Positions 43,330-53,233 of a stretch of 64,000 nt of DNA are shown here, in pieces. Every line of letters starts with the position of its first letter. Position 1 is the first letter of the stretch. This stretch comes from Flaccisagitta enflata. Lineage: Eukaryota; Chaetognatha; Sagittoidea; Aphragmophora. The stretch covers positions 104,160,001 through 104,224,000 of the forward strand of contig OZ231126.1 of NCBI GenBank assembly GCA_965153355.1, written 5' to 3'. The translations under genes were made by a program, and so were the position numbers. The notes under the pieces were generated by a model that did not search any database, was not told the origin of the DNA, and saw only the letters and a program-made list of their open reading frames with translations.

Positions 43330-43814
43330 AAAAAAGCTAACTAGGTCAGGTTTGGTTAGGTTAGGATAGGGACTTACTAGGTTAGGTTTTGTAAGGGATT
43401 CATCACTATAAATCTTTAGTTATTTACTTTCTACAAATACATGATAATAGGGAAGGGAGAGAACCAATTTCTTTCCCAGTAGGCGACCAAACTCTGGTGG
43501 AGTAACATCCTGAACAATCTGCATCATTTCCTGTGCCCAAAGTTGCTGAAAAAATCGCCCTCACCCACTATGTTTGTCATCTATACAGGACCTGAAAATT
43601 TTTGGCTAAAACTCAAGTTTGTCATGTCTTTTAGATCCTCTGAGTCTCATGATACATGATAAATGCTTTGGTTGTAATAATAATTGATAGTTGGTAACAG
43701 AGGTGTCACGAACTAACCAACTGGTAGATTAATTGGGTCGATTTTTAGCATTTCTGAACAATCTTCCTGAGTCACCAAAACAAAAACAAATTGGGTCGAT
43801 TTTTTGTCTTTTTT
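43330..43814 (+). other. LINE 3' end and following spacer
   Basis: An A-run follows the LINE stop, then GGTTAGGTTAGGATAGG-type sequence (43345-43395), also seen at 35010-35050. The rest is non-coding. GGGTCGATTTTT occurs at 43735 and 43793 and again near 45320-45385. Confidence 0.45.
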
Positions 43815-43890
43815 AGTTGCAAGCTACGCAACTCTATGAGCCACTTTTTGGTCCGTTTTTGTCTGTCTGTCCATCACAAAGTCGTTTTAA
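43815..43890 (-). mobile_element. Hairpin-ended GTCY element, AGTTGC subtype, end only
   Basis: Hairpin AGTTGC/GCAACT with loop AAGCTAC (43815-43833), then CTATGAGCC, GTCCG and (TGTC)n. Confidence 0.7.
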
Positions 43891-44332
43891 AAGCTTATCA
43901 TTGTGTATTTTATGTCTCCGAACAGTAGAAGTGGATAGCAAACACGACCATTTCAATTTAAAAAAACATTGTTTGTCTCTCTGTCTGTCTGTCTGATTTT
44001 CTTTAAATTGCCGTTGTAAGCGACTTAGGTCTAATGACCTCGTTTTCTCTGGCTAGCATAGATTCGATTGGACGATGAGACTGATTTAAATTTGAGTTAG
44101 AAGTAAGAAATATTGAAAACGGAATACTAAAAAATGGAAAATTGTTGATAAAATTCATTGCATATTATGCATAACTATGAAGATACATAGAACCCACGCT
44201 CTGAAACAAAGTTCATCTTCAAAAGCTTGCTTGCACTCTGACGCGAATTTAAAATAGTCGCAAAAGTGTTAGATGGTCAGCGGTACCCGTGCCCTGCTTA
44301 AGTAGGTTGTAGTTGAAGTTGAGGGGGGAGCA
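43891..44332. other. Non-coding spacer
   Basis: (GTCT)n at 43975-43995. At 44265-44300 there is TGGTCAGCGGTACCCGTGCC, a phrase repeated at 33475 and (altered) 22757 and 52110, always left of or next to a GGGCAGCGG element or its kin. Confidence 0.5.
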
Positions 44333-44730
44333 GGGCAGCGGCCCCGAAGGGGTCGATGACCTATCCTTTCACACATATGGGGAATTTTCTCCTCCTTCTC
44401 CTCCTCCTCCTCCACACCTCCCCTCCCCCAGCCTCCAGGCCCATTTCTCAGCCTGGAGGCCCATATCCCAGCCTCGAGGCCCAAATTCCAGTCTTGAGGC
44501 CCAAATCCCTGGAGAGTGGAATCTGGTCCTTGGGATTGGGATTTGGGCCTTGAGGGTGGGACTTGGGCCTCAAGACTGGAATTTGGGCCTCGAGGCTGGG
44601 ATATGGGCCTCCAGGCTAAGAAATGGGCCTGGAGGCTGGGGGGAGGGGGGGGTACGGAGGAGGAGAAAAAGAAGGAGGAGAAAATTCCCCACATGTGTGA
44701 AAGCATAGGACCCCTTCGGGGCCGCTGCCC
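44333..44730. mobile_element. GGGCAGCGGCCCC element D (398 bp), complete fold-back
   Basis: Long inverted ends (GGGCAGCGGCCCCGAAGGGG, GATGACCTATCC, CACACATATGGGGAATTTTC). The left arm has GAGGCCCAAATTCCAGTCTT units and the right arm their complement, so the whole element is palindromic around 44530. Open frames on both strands are repeat products. Confidence 0.85.
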
Positions 44731-46224
44731 AAAAAGGACGCAATTTTGAAAGGCTGATTATGCCATTGAAACTCATGAAAACCTTTTCTAAATTCTAGGT
44801 TGTTAAAAGGCTCTGGGGAAAATACTTTCATTTAGCGCCAATCTGGTACTTCTATCTTTTTTCATTTGGAAATGGCATTAGTTTGATTAAATACTTTGCT
44901 TATTTCATTTTTGCAGTTGCATAGAAAAAAAATGCATTTTTGCAAAATGGTCCTTCACTTTGACTGAGTCTAGCATGTAAATGGTTAAAGATACAGGCCT
45001 GGGATTGGTCTATATTGACAGATTCTTTTGAATATCTTCAAAATCAGTTTGTCTAATAAATATTTGTAGAGCTTATTGAACCGGTTTTATTGACAAATAC
45101 AAAGGAGCGTCTTTTTTTTTCAGATTTGCGTAGTAAATGAAAAGTGCAGTTGTCTCGACTGTTAAGTTGGCTTGTACTTCTTTTTTCATTAATGAATGAC
45201 TACAACGTGGATTACTTATCTTGTGATATTGAGTGGCTTCTAAAACATGTTGCTGTGACTACAAATAATATTTTTACTTGGTAAAAGGGCTAACTGGCAA
45301 AACGATCGACCCAGGGTCGATTCTTGGTCGATTTTTTGGGGGGGTTCGACCATGATTTGTTCGACCTGGTCGATTTTTAAAATCAATAGTTCGTGACAAC
45401 TATGGTTGGTAATGCTGTTTGGTGTAGCTGTGTGCAGAAGACAGTGAAACATGCAAGAATACAGCGGTTGCTGCAAATTGCTGTACTTTGGGTGATTAAT
45501 TACAGCAAGTTCCCGTCGTTTGAGAATTTGATGAAAAATGCAATGCAGAACTTGATTTAAAGGTAATGATTTCAGTGATTGCAGCTTTTATTTTGTGAAT
45601 TGATGTTTGCTCAGGAAATTTTACCTTTTTCAAAGCCCTTACTGCAGCAATAAGCTGCTGAAGCTTCTCTGGTTTACAGCAATGTCCTAATTGTCCTAAA
45701 GATTTTGAAAATTTGATCAAAAAGAGGATCGTGATGTACTGAATGATCTCAGTTAGAGCTTTGTAACATATTTCTTCTGGGTATATTTTACCTTTGTAAC
45801 AAGCTGCAGCAAGTTGCAGTAAGTGTGCAGAAAGCCGCAGTAAGTTGCAGCAAGCAAGCAAGATCATCGTTATATTTTACCATTCCAGCTCTCATCGCTT
45901 TTGAAAATTTGATCAAAAATCTTATTAAAGTCAGTTTTAACCTGTTGATTGTCTGCTGGAAAACATTTTCTTTTGCTGCAAGCTGCTGCAAGCTACAGCA
46001 AGTTAGCTGCATGGGATATCTTTCCCTTGCTACAGATTGACGCAGGGAAGCATAAGGCAAGCTCTTTGAGACATTTTATTTCATAACCTGTGCAGCAAAC
46101 ATACATTAGCACAGGGGCATATACTCCCCCCCTCCCCAGACACTCACACATTCCTGGGCAATCATAATGGACTGGCAGGCAATTGACGGACCGACAAACA
46201 GAAAATGCCTTCGACTGAAATTGT
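44731..46224. other. Non-coding; GCAGCAAGTTGCAG-rich stretch
   Basis: 44760-45200 is AT-rich MITE-like sequence. 45470-46030 repeats a module of TTGCAGCAAGCTGC-type motifs and a GAAAATTTGATCAAAAA phrase (45706, 45902), suggesting an old tandem duplication of about 200 bp. No gene. Confidence 0.45.
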
Positions 46225-46380
46225 AATCAATGTAACAAGAACGCTTCCCCATTAACATGTGGGTGGGCAGGGGCAACATTTGAGGTCAGTCAAAACCAAC
46301 TAACTGACTGACCAACTGACTGTCCAACCTACAGACTAACAAAGTGGGGTGTAGAGTCGCATAGCACGCGACTAAAAATA
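46225..46380 (+). mobile_element. Hairpin-ended GTCY element, AGTCGC stem
   Basis: TGTGGGTGGGCAGGGGC, (ACTGACC)n-like array and AGTGGGGTGTAG. Hairpin AGTCGC/GCGACT with loop ATAGCAC (46355-46373), then AAAAAT. Confidence 0.8.
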
Positions 46381-46427
46381 GATTTGAATAACTTTGTAAG
46401 TTGCTACAATCAGGATTATATCTTTTT

Positions 46428-46520
46428 AGATGCGTCCTTCAGGAATGCATCTCAATAGGAGATCCGTTTTGTCCGTTTTGCCTTCCATCTGTTCGTTTCG
46501 TCTGAGTAAAAACTACTTCT
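46428..46520 (-). mobile_element. Hairpin-ended GTCY element, AGATGC subtype
   Basis: Hairpin AGATGC/GCATCT (46428-46452), perfect stem, then CAATAGGAGATCC and GTCCGTTTTGCC. This is the best example of the third stem type. Confidence 0.75.
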
Positions 46521-46716
46521 TGGCTTTCTTTAGCCACAGTGAGATCCTACACTAGATAAAAGGATCAACAAACATGGTTTGAGAGCCTCATTTCTACTCA
46601 TTTGATATGTCTGTTTGTCCATGTGTCTCTTGATATAAGTCATAAGTGTTTAGCGCCCAATTGGGCTTGTTCTTGAGTAGGAACATCCGACCTAAAAATT
46701 TAAGTCAGTGCCATTT

Positions 46717-46940
46717 TTAGATGCAGGCTATGCAACTCTTTTATCAGTTAAGTGAGTCTGTCATTGGTTCCATCTGTAGATAACAAGGCCGGATACACGG
46801 CAATCCAGTCGTGGACGATTGGGCAGGAGCAGTAATGCAAAAACCGCTCGGAATTCAAAAATGTGACCGACGTACCGACCTACCGACCGACCTACCGACC
46901 GACACGGCAAGGTGTAGAGTTGCGTGTCCGCGACTCAAAA
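46717..46940. mobile_element. Two abutting hairpin-ended GTCY elements
   Basis: 46717-46782 (minus): AGATGC...GCAACT end with one stem mismatch, then GTGAGTCTGTC. 46783-46940 (plus): ACAAGGCCGGATACACGGC, AGTCGTGGACGATTGGG and (GACCTACC)n. Its hairpin AGTTGCGTGTCCGCGACT has one T-G pair. Arranged head to head with no spacer. Confidence 0.75.
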
Positions 46941-47020
46941 GGTGCAGAGGGATGAATACCAGGGGATTTGACAAAAAAACATAATAAGATGAGAGGCTTG
47001 TTCGCAGTATGATGGGTTTT

Positions 47021-47200
47021 AGTCATGTGCTACGCAACGGTATACACCACTGTCTGTCCATTCATTGGTCGGTTTGCAGCGGCTCCAAAGGCGTTGATAA
47101 CCTATGCTTCCACACATATGGGGAATTTTTTCCTTATTATTCTCCTCCGTACCCCCCCCTCCCCCAAGTCTCCAGGCCCATATGTCAGCCTCGAGGGGTG
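47021..47200. mobile_element. Partial hairpin element joined to a partial GGGCAGCGG element
   Basis: 47021-47075 is a minus-strand hairpin end (AGTCATGTGCTACGCAAC, (TGTC)n). 47076-47200 is the left part of a GGGCAGCGG element (GCAGCGGCTCCAAAGG, CACACATATGGGGAATTTTT, CTCCAGGCCCATAT), cut where LINE sequence starts. Confidence 0.7.
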
Positions 47201-47997
47201 GTACGTCTGGTACAATGAAGAACAGGTCGCCCAAGGGCAATATGTGGTCAGTGAATTCAATCAGGCGAAATGCAAAATTATACACGTGGGACACAATAAT
47301 CCTGAGAGGGATTATTTCATGGATGGGAAAAAGATTGAGACGACGATGGAAGAAAAGGACCTGGGGGTCTGGATACAGCCAACGATGAAGCCTAAAAAAC
47401 AATGTGCATCAGTGGTGAAAGATGCAAATTTTGCCCTAGGGCAAATATCAAGAGCATTTCATTATAGGAAAAAATCCACCCTAGTGCCTATCTTCAAAAC
47501 GTTTATAAGGCCAAAGCTTGAATTTGCGGCGGCAGCTTGGAGCCCATGGACGGAAGGCGAAAAAAAGCAACTGGAAAAGGTGCAGGAGAGATTCCTACGG
47601 ATGTTGTCGGACGTGAAAGGAAAGACTTACGATGAAAAACTGACTGACCAGATTGGAAGAAAGACGGGAGCGAGGCGATGCCATCGAAACTTTCAAGACA
47701 ATGAATGGATTTAACCGAGTGAAAAAAGAGAAGTGGTTCATTTTGGAGGAGGAGGATGCACAACCTACGCGGAGGAACGCGGAGGTTACGGAGGACGGGG
47801 TGAGGAAGAAAGCTCATGTCTTGAAGATGGAAACGGCGAGATTGGAAGTGAGGAAAAATTTCTTCAATGTAAGAGCGGCTAAAGCTTGGAATGAGATCCC
47901 TCAGTCTGTGAAGGAGCAAAAAACGGTTAACGCGTTCAAAAACGCCTACGACAGGTGGAAAGCGAGCGCAAAAAACAGAGTGCCAGTGCAGTGACAA
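47195..47997 (+). pseudogene. LINE ORF2 C-terminal fragment of a second lineage
   Basis: Coding-derived sequence joined to repeat DNA at about 47195. FNQAKCKIIHVGHNNPER, EEKDLGVWIQPTMKPKKQCA, FIRPKLEFAAAAWSPW and KVQERFLRML are followed after a frameshift near 47650 by LEERRERGDAIETFKTMNGF, LEVRKNFFNVRAAKAWNEIP and TVNAFKNAYDRWK. This is the classic C-terminal tail of CR1/Rex1-like LINEs (the xLEERRxRGDxIExFK block) and differs from the 41.6-43.3-kb family. The RT catalytic part is absent. It is a dead 5'-truncated copy, higher in GC than its surroundings. Confidence 0.85.
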
Positions 47998-48187
47998 ATT
48001 CTAACGTGTTGGGTGAAGGCGAAGAAGGAAAATACGATTGCCATGTCAACTGCGCGATTACCGGAAAAAAAAACGATGTCCTCTCCAAATGCGGGTTAAC
48101 GAATCCGCCCTTGAGGATCTACCATCTATTCTATTCTATACCTGTTGCCCTCCTTTGAGTGATTGTGAATTGGAGTGAGGGGGAGCA

Positions 48188-48739
48188 GGGCAGCTGCCCG
48201 GAAGGGGACAAAGTCCTGTAGAACACAGGGGGACTTTCCTTCGTCCTGCCTGATGAAGTGAATGAGATGCTATAGAGGGCTGACTGAAGGCCTTCAAGAG
48301 CCTAAACTGAGGTCTAAGAGGGCTGATGTAAGGCCTTATAATGCCAATCGGAAGCTTGAGAGGGCTAACTTGAAGTTTAATAGAGCTGGATGAAGGCTTG
48401 AAAGGTCAGAGGACTAAAATGAAGCCTGAGAGAAATAAATTGAGGCTCAGATAGCTGACTTGAGGCCTGAGAGGCCAGGTTTGAGGCCAGGTTTGAGGCC
48501 TGAGAATTTAAATTTGAAGCCAGAAAAGCCTAATTTGAGACCTGAGAGGCCAGGTTTGAGGCCTGAGAAGTTGGATTTGAGGCCTGAGAGGCCAAATCTG
48601 AGGTCTCAGAGGCCAGATTTGAGGTCTGAGGGGCCTGATGGGGGGGAGGAACAAACGAACAAATGAACAAACAAACAAACGGAAGAACAAAAGTCCCCCT
48701 GTGTTCTACAGGACTTCGTCCCCTTCGGGGCCGCTGCCC
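48188..48739. mobile_element. GGGCAGCGGCCCC element E (552 bp) with 20-bp tandem array
   Basis: Left end GGGCAGCTGCCCGGAAGGGG with CAAAGTCCTGTAGAACACAG. The right end is the inverse. The interior is an array of GAGGCCTGAGAGGCCAGGTT-type units in one orientation (48290-48640) and (AACA)n. Immediately right, 48740-48795 is the right end of a differently typed copy (D-like). Confidence 0.85.
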
Positions 48740-48795
48740 AAAAAGGAAAAAATTCCCCATATGTGTGAAAGCTTTGGTCATCAACCCCTTTGGGG

Positions 48796-49235
48796 CTGCT
48801 GCTCAAAAAGGGGACCAACTGACAAACCAACCGACGGACCGCCAAAAGAGAATGAAAGAAAATTTTGGGAAATTTTGGCGGTAACAAGTCAAAAAACCTG
48901 ATTAGTAAAACACTATTTAATTTTTAAACATAGTTTTATTGCTTTATCATAGAAAGTCAGAGATTTGATGATGCAACAGGATGAGTCTCAGGGAAGAAAA
49001 TCAAAGGTGGGGGGGGGGGAATAAATCAAAGGTCATGGAACTACATTCACCACTGAATGAACATGATAGAAAACGGTGATGTATATTTTTGAACATACTC
49101 AATTTGTAGTCTGCTGGCTGGTCTGATACCATTAGCTTTTTCAGCGTTGTTGGGCAAAGCTCCTGATAGAGTTGCTAGTTTAAAACTAAAGACTCAATTG
49201 CCTATCAATGTGTTCTCAGATTTGCAACATTTTTT
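48796..49235. other. Non-coding spacer
   Basis: Contains GACCAACTGACAAACCAACC (48813), a remnant GACC array, and a G-tract at 49009-49018. No gene. Confidence 0.5.
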
Positions 49236-49437
49236 GTCATGTGCTACGCGACTACACCCCGCTTTGTTTGTCTGTAGGTCCGTCTGTTGGTCCACTTGTT
49301 GGTCTGTCACCCTTTACTTTTTTTTTGTTTATTGCGGTCTCTGGCCTCACTGCTCCTGCCCAAATGATCAAGTGACTTCAATTACGGCCCCTGCCCTCCT
49401 GCACATGACTTGGGTGGCTGTGTATCCACCCTTGTTT
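49236..49437 (-). mobile_element. Hairpin-ended GTCY element, complete, variant ends
   Basis: Minus orientation from AACAAGGGTGGATACACAGC (right edge) to the hairpin region at 49236. Its 5' motif AGTCATGTGC matches the complement of its own 3' end GCACATGAC, although most other copies carry AGTCGCGTGC. Array (GTCY)n at 49269-49310. Confidence 0.8.
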
Positions 49438-50970
49438 GGCTTAAATTACCATGTTGCCTGCAGCAACATGCTGTAACTTGCAGCAACTTGCAGCAATTTA
49501 GAGTTTTGTTTTATTAATCAATCACCTGTTACATTCCATATCAGCAATCACATAAAAAACACTTGGTATTGTTGAAAGTGATCAGGAATCAAAACTTTAT
49601 GTGGCGAAAAGCCCTAAAAATGCAGCAATTTTAATGGAAATTTTGATAATTCACATAGATGAGAAAGATGCTGGATGAGGGCGATTTTTTCAACATTTTT
49701 AAGTCCATCTGACGTTTCAGATTGTTGAGAGGGATGTTCCACCAGACATTGGTCGCCTACTGGGTGGTGTATCTCTCTTATTTACCCCTTTGGGGCTCCG
49801 CAGTCCCCCTGCTAATGATAACAAAGCAAATACATCTGACTCCTGTTGGGGTCGCCCATATTAAAAGACAGTTCCTGGGCCTTCATGGTCCATGAACATG
49901 CAGAATCGTTTCCCCTCCTTGAGTATAACCTCAGCTCAACATCTACTAAACTCCTGTATCACTCTTGGGGGCGTCCTGTAAAGGACAGATTTTCCCCCTG
50001 CCGTAGCCTAACGGGATTCCTTCTATTTTGGATGGTGTCCTGGCAGGGTTTCTTGTCATCACCCCAGAATAAGCAACTATACTAAGACATTATCTTCTCC
50101 CATCCGTTCCTATTAATTATATCATATGCATATCTAAATCTATACTTATTGCATTTTAGTTCCTTACCTAAAAAATAAAGAACAGAAGAGAACATAGAAA
50201 AGCTGCGCACAGCACCTATTTATGCTTCTCTTTATACAATACTTGAGCACTTTAATGCTAATCACTGTCAAGCAAATGAAAATCAAAAATAAGCAATTGC
50301 TATTCTGGGGAGTAGGGGATTCTCCCTGGCAGAGCTCTCTCTGGCTTTTCTTTTTTTTTCCTTTTATCAGGAACTCACGGCATTGACATCATATCAACTT
50401 AAATTCGAAGCAAAAAAGTCGTGAAGATGAAAAGGTCTTACAATCCAGACCGGTATACAAAGAATTAATTGTTAAATGGTAGCACAAACCATTCCATGTC
50501 TAACTATTCCGTTTTCCTTGTTTAACGTACTAGTAGAGGTGCTCTTCATGATTAGGGGTGGAGGTCAGGTGCCAAATATGGCAAAATCAAAAATGAAAAA
50601 TCTTCCAATTTCTTTTTATTTTTACTAAATATGATGTTTTGGCAAATCAAATCCGCAATCGGCTCTTCTTAATGGGCTTTTTTTCTCGTGTAAAACGCGT
50701 TTTTCTGATGGACTTTACAAATTAGGCTTTTTTTCACCAAACTCAGTTCTGCCAAGTTTGAAATCGCAAAGATGGTTTTCACTTGGCTAAATTGTGAAAT
50801 GAAGGCTTAAGACTTATGGTAAGCAATGTTTTTCTCTTCGAAGCAAAGGATCGACATATATGCTCAAATCTCCATATTTTTGTATGTATGTATGCTCTTG
50901 ACTTTTTACCTGGTCATGGTAGCCGCGGTTTCTCGTTTATGTGACAATTTGGTGCCTTTTGTCAGAAATA
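49438..50970. other. Non-coding spacer
   Basis: GCAGCAACTTGCAGCAATT motifs at 49455-49500 are related to 45.5-46.0 kb. 49730-50090 is less AT-rich with no supported frame. No RNA gene recognised. Confidence 0.45.
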
Positions 50971-51165
50971 CAAGGCCCCATATACGGCTACCTTGTGGGC
51001 AGGGGCCATATTTGCGGTCACACCATCATTTGGGCAGGAGCAGGGAGGCCAAAGACCGTGAAAACCCCCAAAAAGTGAAGTGTGACGATGGACCAACAGA
51101 CAGACGGACAGATGGACGGACCAACATAGCGGGTTGTAGAGTCGCATAGCATGCGACTAATAAGA
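50971..51165 (+). mobile_element. Hairpin-ended GTCY element, nearly full length
   Basis: CAAGGCCCCATATACGGCTA start, GGGCAGGGGCCATATTTG, (GGACN)n (51090-51125) and AGCGGGTTGTAG. Hairpin AGTCGC/GCGACT with loop ATAGCAT (51140-51158), then AATAAG. Confidence 0.8.
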
Positions 51166-51378
51166 TTTTGGTACTGTTAAAGGGAAGAAATGAATTACCT
51201 TAGCAACAACGGAACTTTTCAGACTACCAAAATTGTTGCACCGTGGGTTTCCAATCAGTTTAAAAATCAGAGATATGAATTTGACTCCCTGCAACGTATA
51301 TATCGAGGTACAAACGAAGACCAAATTTCAAGAGTCAAACCAGTTTTTTCAATATTTTGAATTCTACTGATTTAGATT

Positions 51379-51999
51379 TTTAGTCGCGTGCATGCGATTC
51401 TACACTCCGCTTTGTCTGTCGGTTGGTTGGTTGGTCACATTTTATTTTTTTTATTTGTTTTTATTTTTTTTTTCAAGTCAATAAGGTCATTTTAAATCAT
51501 TTAAGGTCCTCTTAGGTCATTTCAAGTCAATTTAAATCATTTGAGTCATGTTTATTTATGTTTTTAGGTGATTTTAGGTCAATCCGGGGTGCTGATTCAG
51601 GGTAGCAGGGTAGCAATGCTATGCGGCAGGACAGCCACCAAGTGCAGCAGTTGCGGCAGATGTTGGGGAAATGAGGATATAAGAAAGAGAAAGATGAGAA
51701 GCGAAAGACATTTTTGCCTAATTTGGTATGTAAATTGAAATCAAAACCTAATTGATATGGGGTGAAACCTGTTCTTATCATTGTAAATAAGTAAAACAAA
51801 TATCAAGTAAGCTTCAATGGGTTAGTTTTGCAAGAAAACAGAGGGATATCAATGGTAAAGAAAATAGCAGCCTTGGTTAGAATTTTCTTGCTACGCGGCA
51901 GCTTTACAGAATCGGCACCCCGGAGGTCAATTAAAGTCAATTTAGGTTGATCAAAATCAATTTAAGTCATTTCAGGTCATTTCAGGTGTTGGCCTTGTT
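51379..51999 (-). mobile_element. Hairpin-ended GTCY element with 10-bp array, split by a hAT-like MITE
   Basis: From the right edge: AACAAGGCCAACACCTGAAA, AATGACTTAA-type units, a MITE at 51584-51923, more 10-bp units (51478-51575), a GACCAACC array, then a hairpin AGTCGCGTGCATGCGATT at 51383-51400. Confidence 0.8.
51584..51923. mobile_element. 340-bp MITE with CCGGGGTGC ends and perfect 8-bp target duplication
   Basis: Ends read inward CCGGGGTGCTGATTC and CCGGGGTGCCGATTC. Flanks are AGGTCAAT on both sides (51576-51583, 51924-51931). An 8-bp duplication is the hAT-superfamily size (P elements also use 8). Interior is non-coding. Removing it and one AGGTCAAT restores the 10-bp array of the host element. 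Confidence 0.9.
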
Positions 52000-52110
52000 T
52001 TCATCACAGAATGTAATTATTAGTTGTTTTTATTTTAGTTTTGCATGGAAAAGCACTAGTGTATAAAAAAGTGTTAAGAAAGTTAATAGTAGCCCAAAGG
52101 CAGTGAGTGG

Positions 52111-53060
52111 TCAGCGGTATCCTTGCCCTCTGTATAAGTTCTTGAAAACTTTTGTGGTCGAAAAGGGGAAATCTTTCGTAGTCTTGATGTTGACGATGTC
52201 TTGTTCTTCCTCCTCCTCCTCTGTCGGCGTTTCCACGTAATGAATTTTGGCAAGGAAGTCGTTGATGGCCTTGACGGTGGCGTTCTTTTTGCATCTATGT
52301 TCAAAGTGTTCTTTTTCAAATTTTTTTTTCTGTTCTTTTCTTTGTGCCAGAGTCATATAATTTCTTGACGCTTCTCTGTTCTTTTTTCTGAGATTGTTTC
52401 TTTTCCACGTTCTATGGCGGCTCTTCTGCTTTTCTTCTTCTTTCTTCTTTTCTTCCTCTCCTTGTTTTTCTAAGTCAAATTGATTTGCCTGGAAGCGACC
52501 ATACTCTTCCAGGGAATCGAAAGAAGCAGCGATTCTGTCTTCGTTGGTGAATTTCGGCTTTGCCTTCGCCGCTTTCTTCTTATGAAACTTTTTCGGAGCT
52601 TCTTCTACGGCGATTGGCGCGGGCGCTTCCGCGGTCGACAACTCATCCCACTCGCCGTCGGAAGCGACGAGGGTGGCGGTGGATGAAGAGCGAGATAGAG
52701 TGGGAGAGATAGGAATGAGAGGAGGAGGGTGATTGGCGGAGGAGGAAGCGGCAGACATGGCCGTGGGGGAATTGATCCGAGATTGAAGCAACTCTTTCTC
52801 CTTGTGCGACGAGGAGTGTTGAGAAGGAGCGGGAGAGATGGGAATGAGAGGAGGAGGATGAGTTGGCACGATTTTCTAAGGATGAGCTCATCCATCTGTT
52901 CCTGAGCATTCGTCACGTTCTGATTTGTGACGTTGAACTCTTTCATTGGCTTGAATGAGAGTTTCTCTTCCTCCTCCTTTTTCCGCAAGTCGTCTTTGAT
53001 TTCCCTGGCCGATCGCCACGACCGAGAAACGCGCTCGTCATCGGACGAATCGGAATTCAT
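52111..53060 (-). CDS. K/E-rich ORF of unknown function with one frame break
   Basis: ATG 53060 opens MNSDSSDDERVSRSWRSARE, an acidic/basic segment to about DELILRK (near 52870). There a one-base shift is needed to continue in the longer frame to 52111. That part has a duplicated motif NHPPPLIPISPTLSRSSS / THPPPLIPISPAPSQHSS, then DGEWDELSTAEAP, FTNEDRIAASFDSLEEYGRF, a long K/E coiled coil and a C-terminus DFPFSTTKVFKNLYR. The final codons and stop lie in a dispersed repeat (GGTCAGCGGTATCCTTGCCC on the plus strand). I do not recognise it. It may be an intron-containing host gene end, or an ORF of the retroelement that starts at 53.2 kb. Confidence 0.4.
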
Positions 53061-53233
53061 CTTTGCCGTGATTTTAAAGTTAGGTAACTTATAAAGAACG
53101 GTTTTTAACAGGTTTAAAACGTGAAATGCGAAAAACGATCGAGTTTTGAGCGATTTTTCAGCCAGAGAAAGGCGAGAGCCCCTACTTTAATTGGTTTAGT
53201 ATTACCCCCCCCTACGCTTATTAGTCAATTCCG

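Noticed and set aside
49730-50090. Less AT-rich stretch as a possible exon
   Set aside because: Frames are short and show no recognisable protein pattern.
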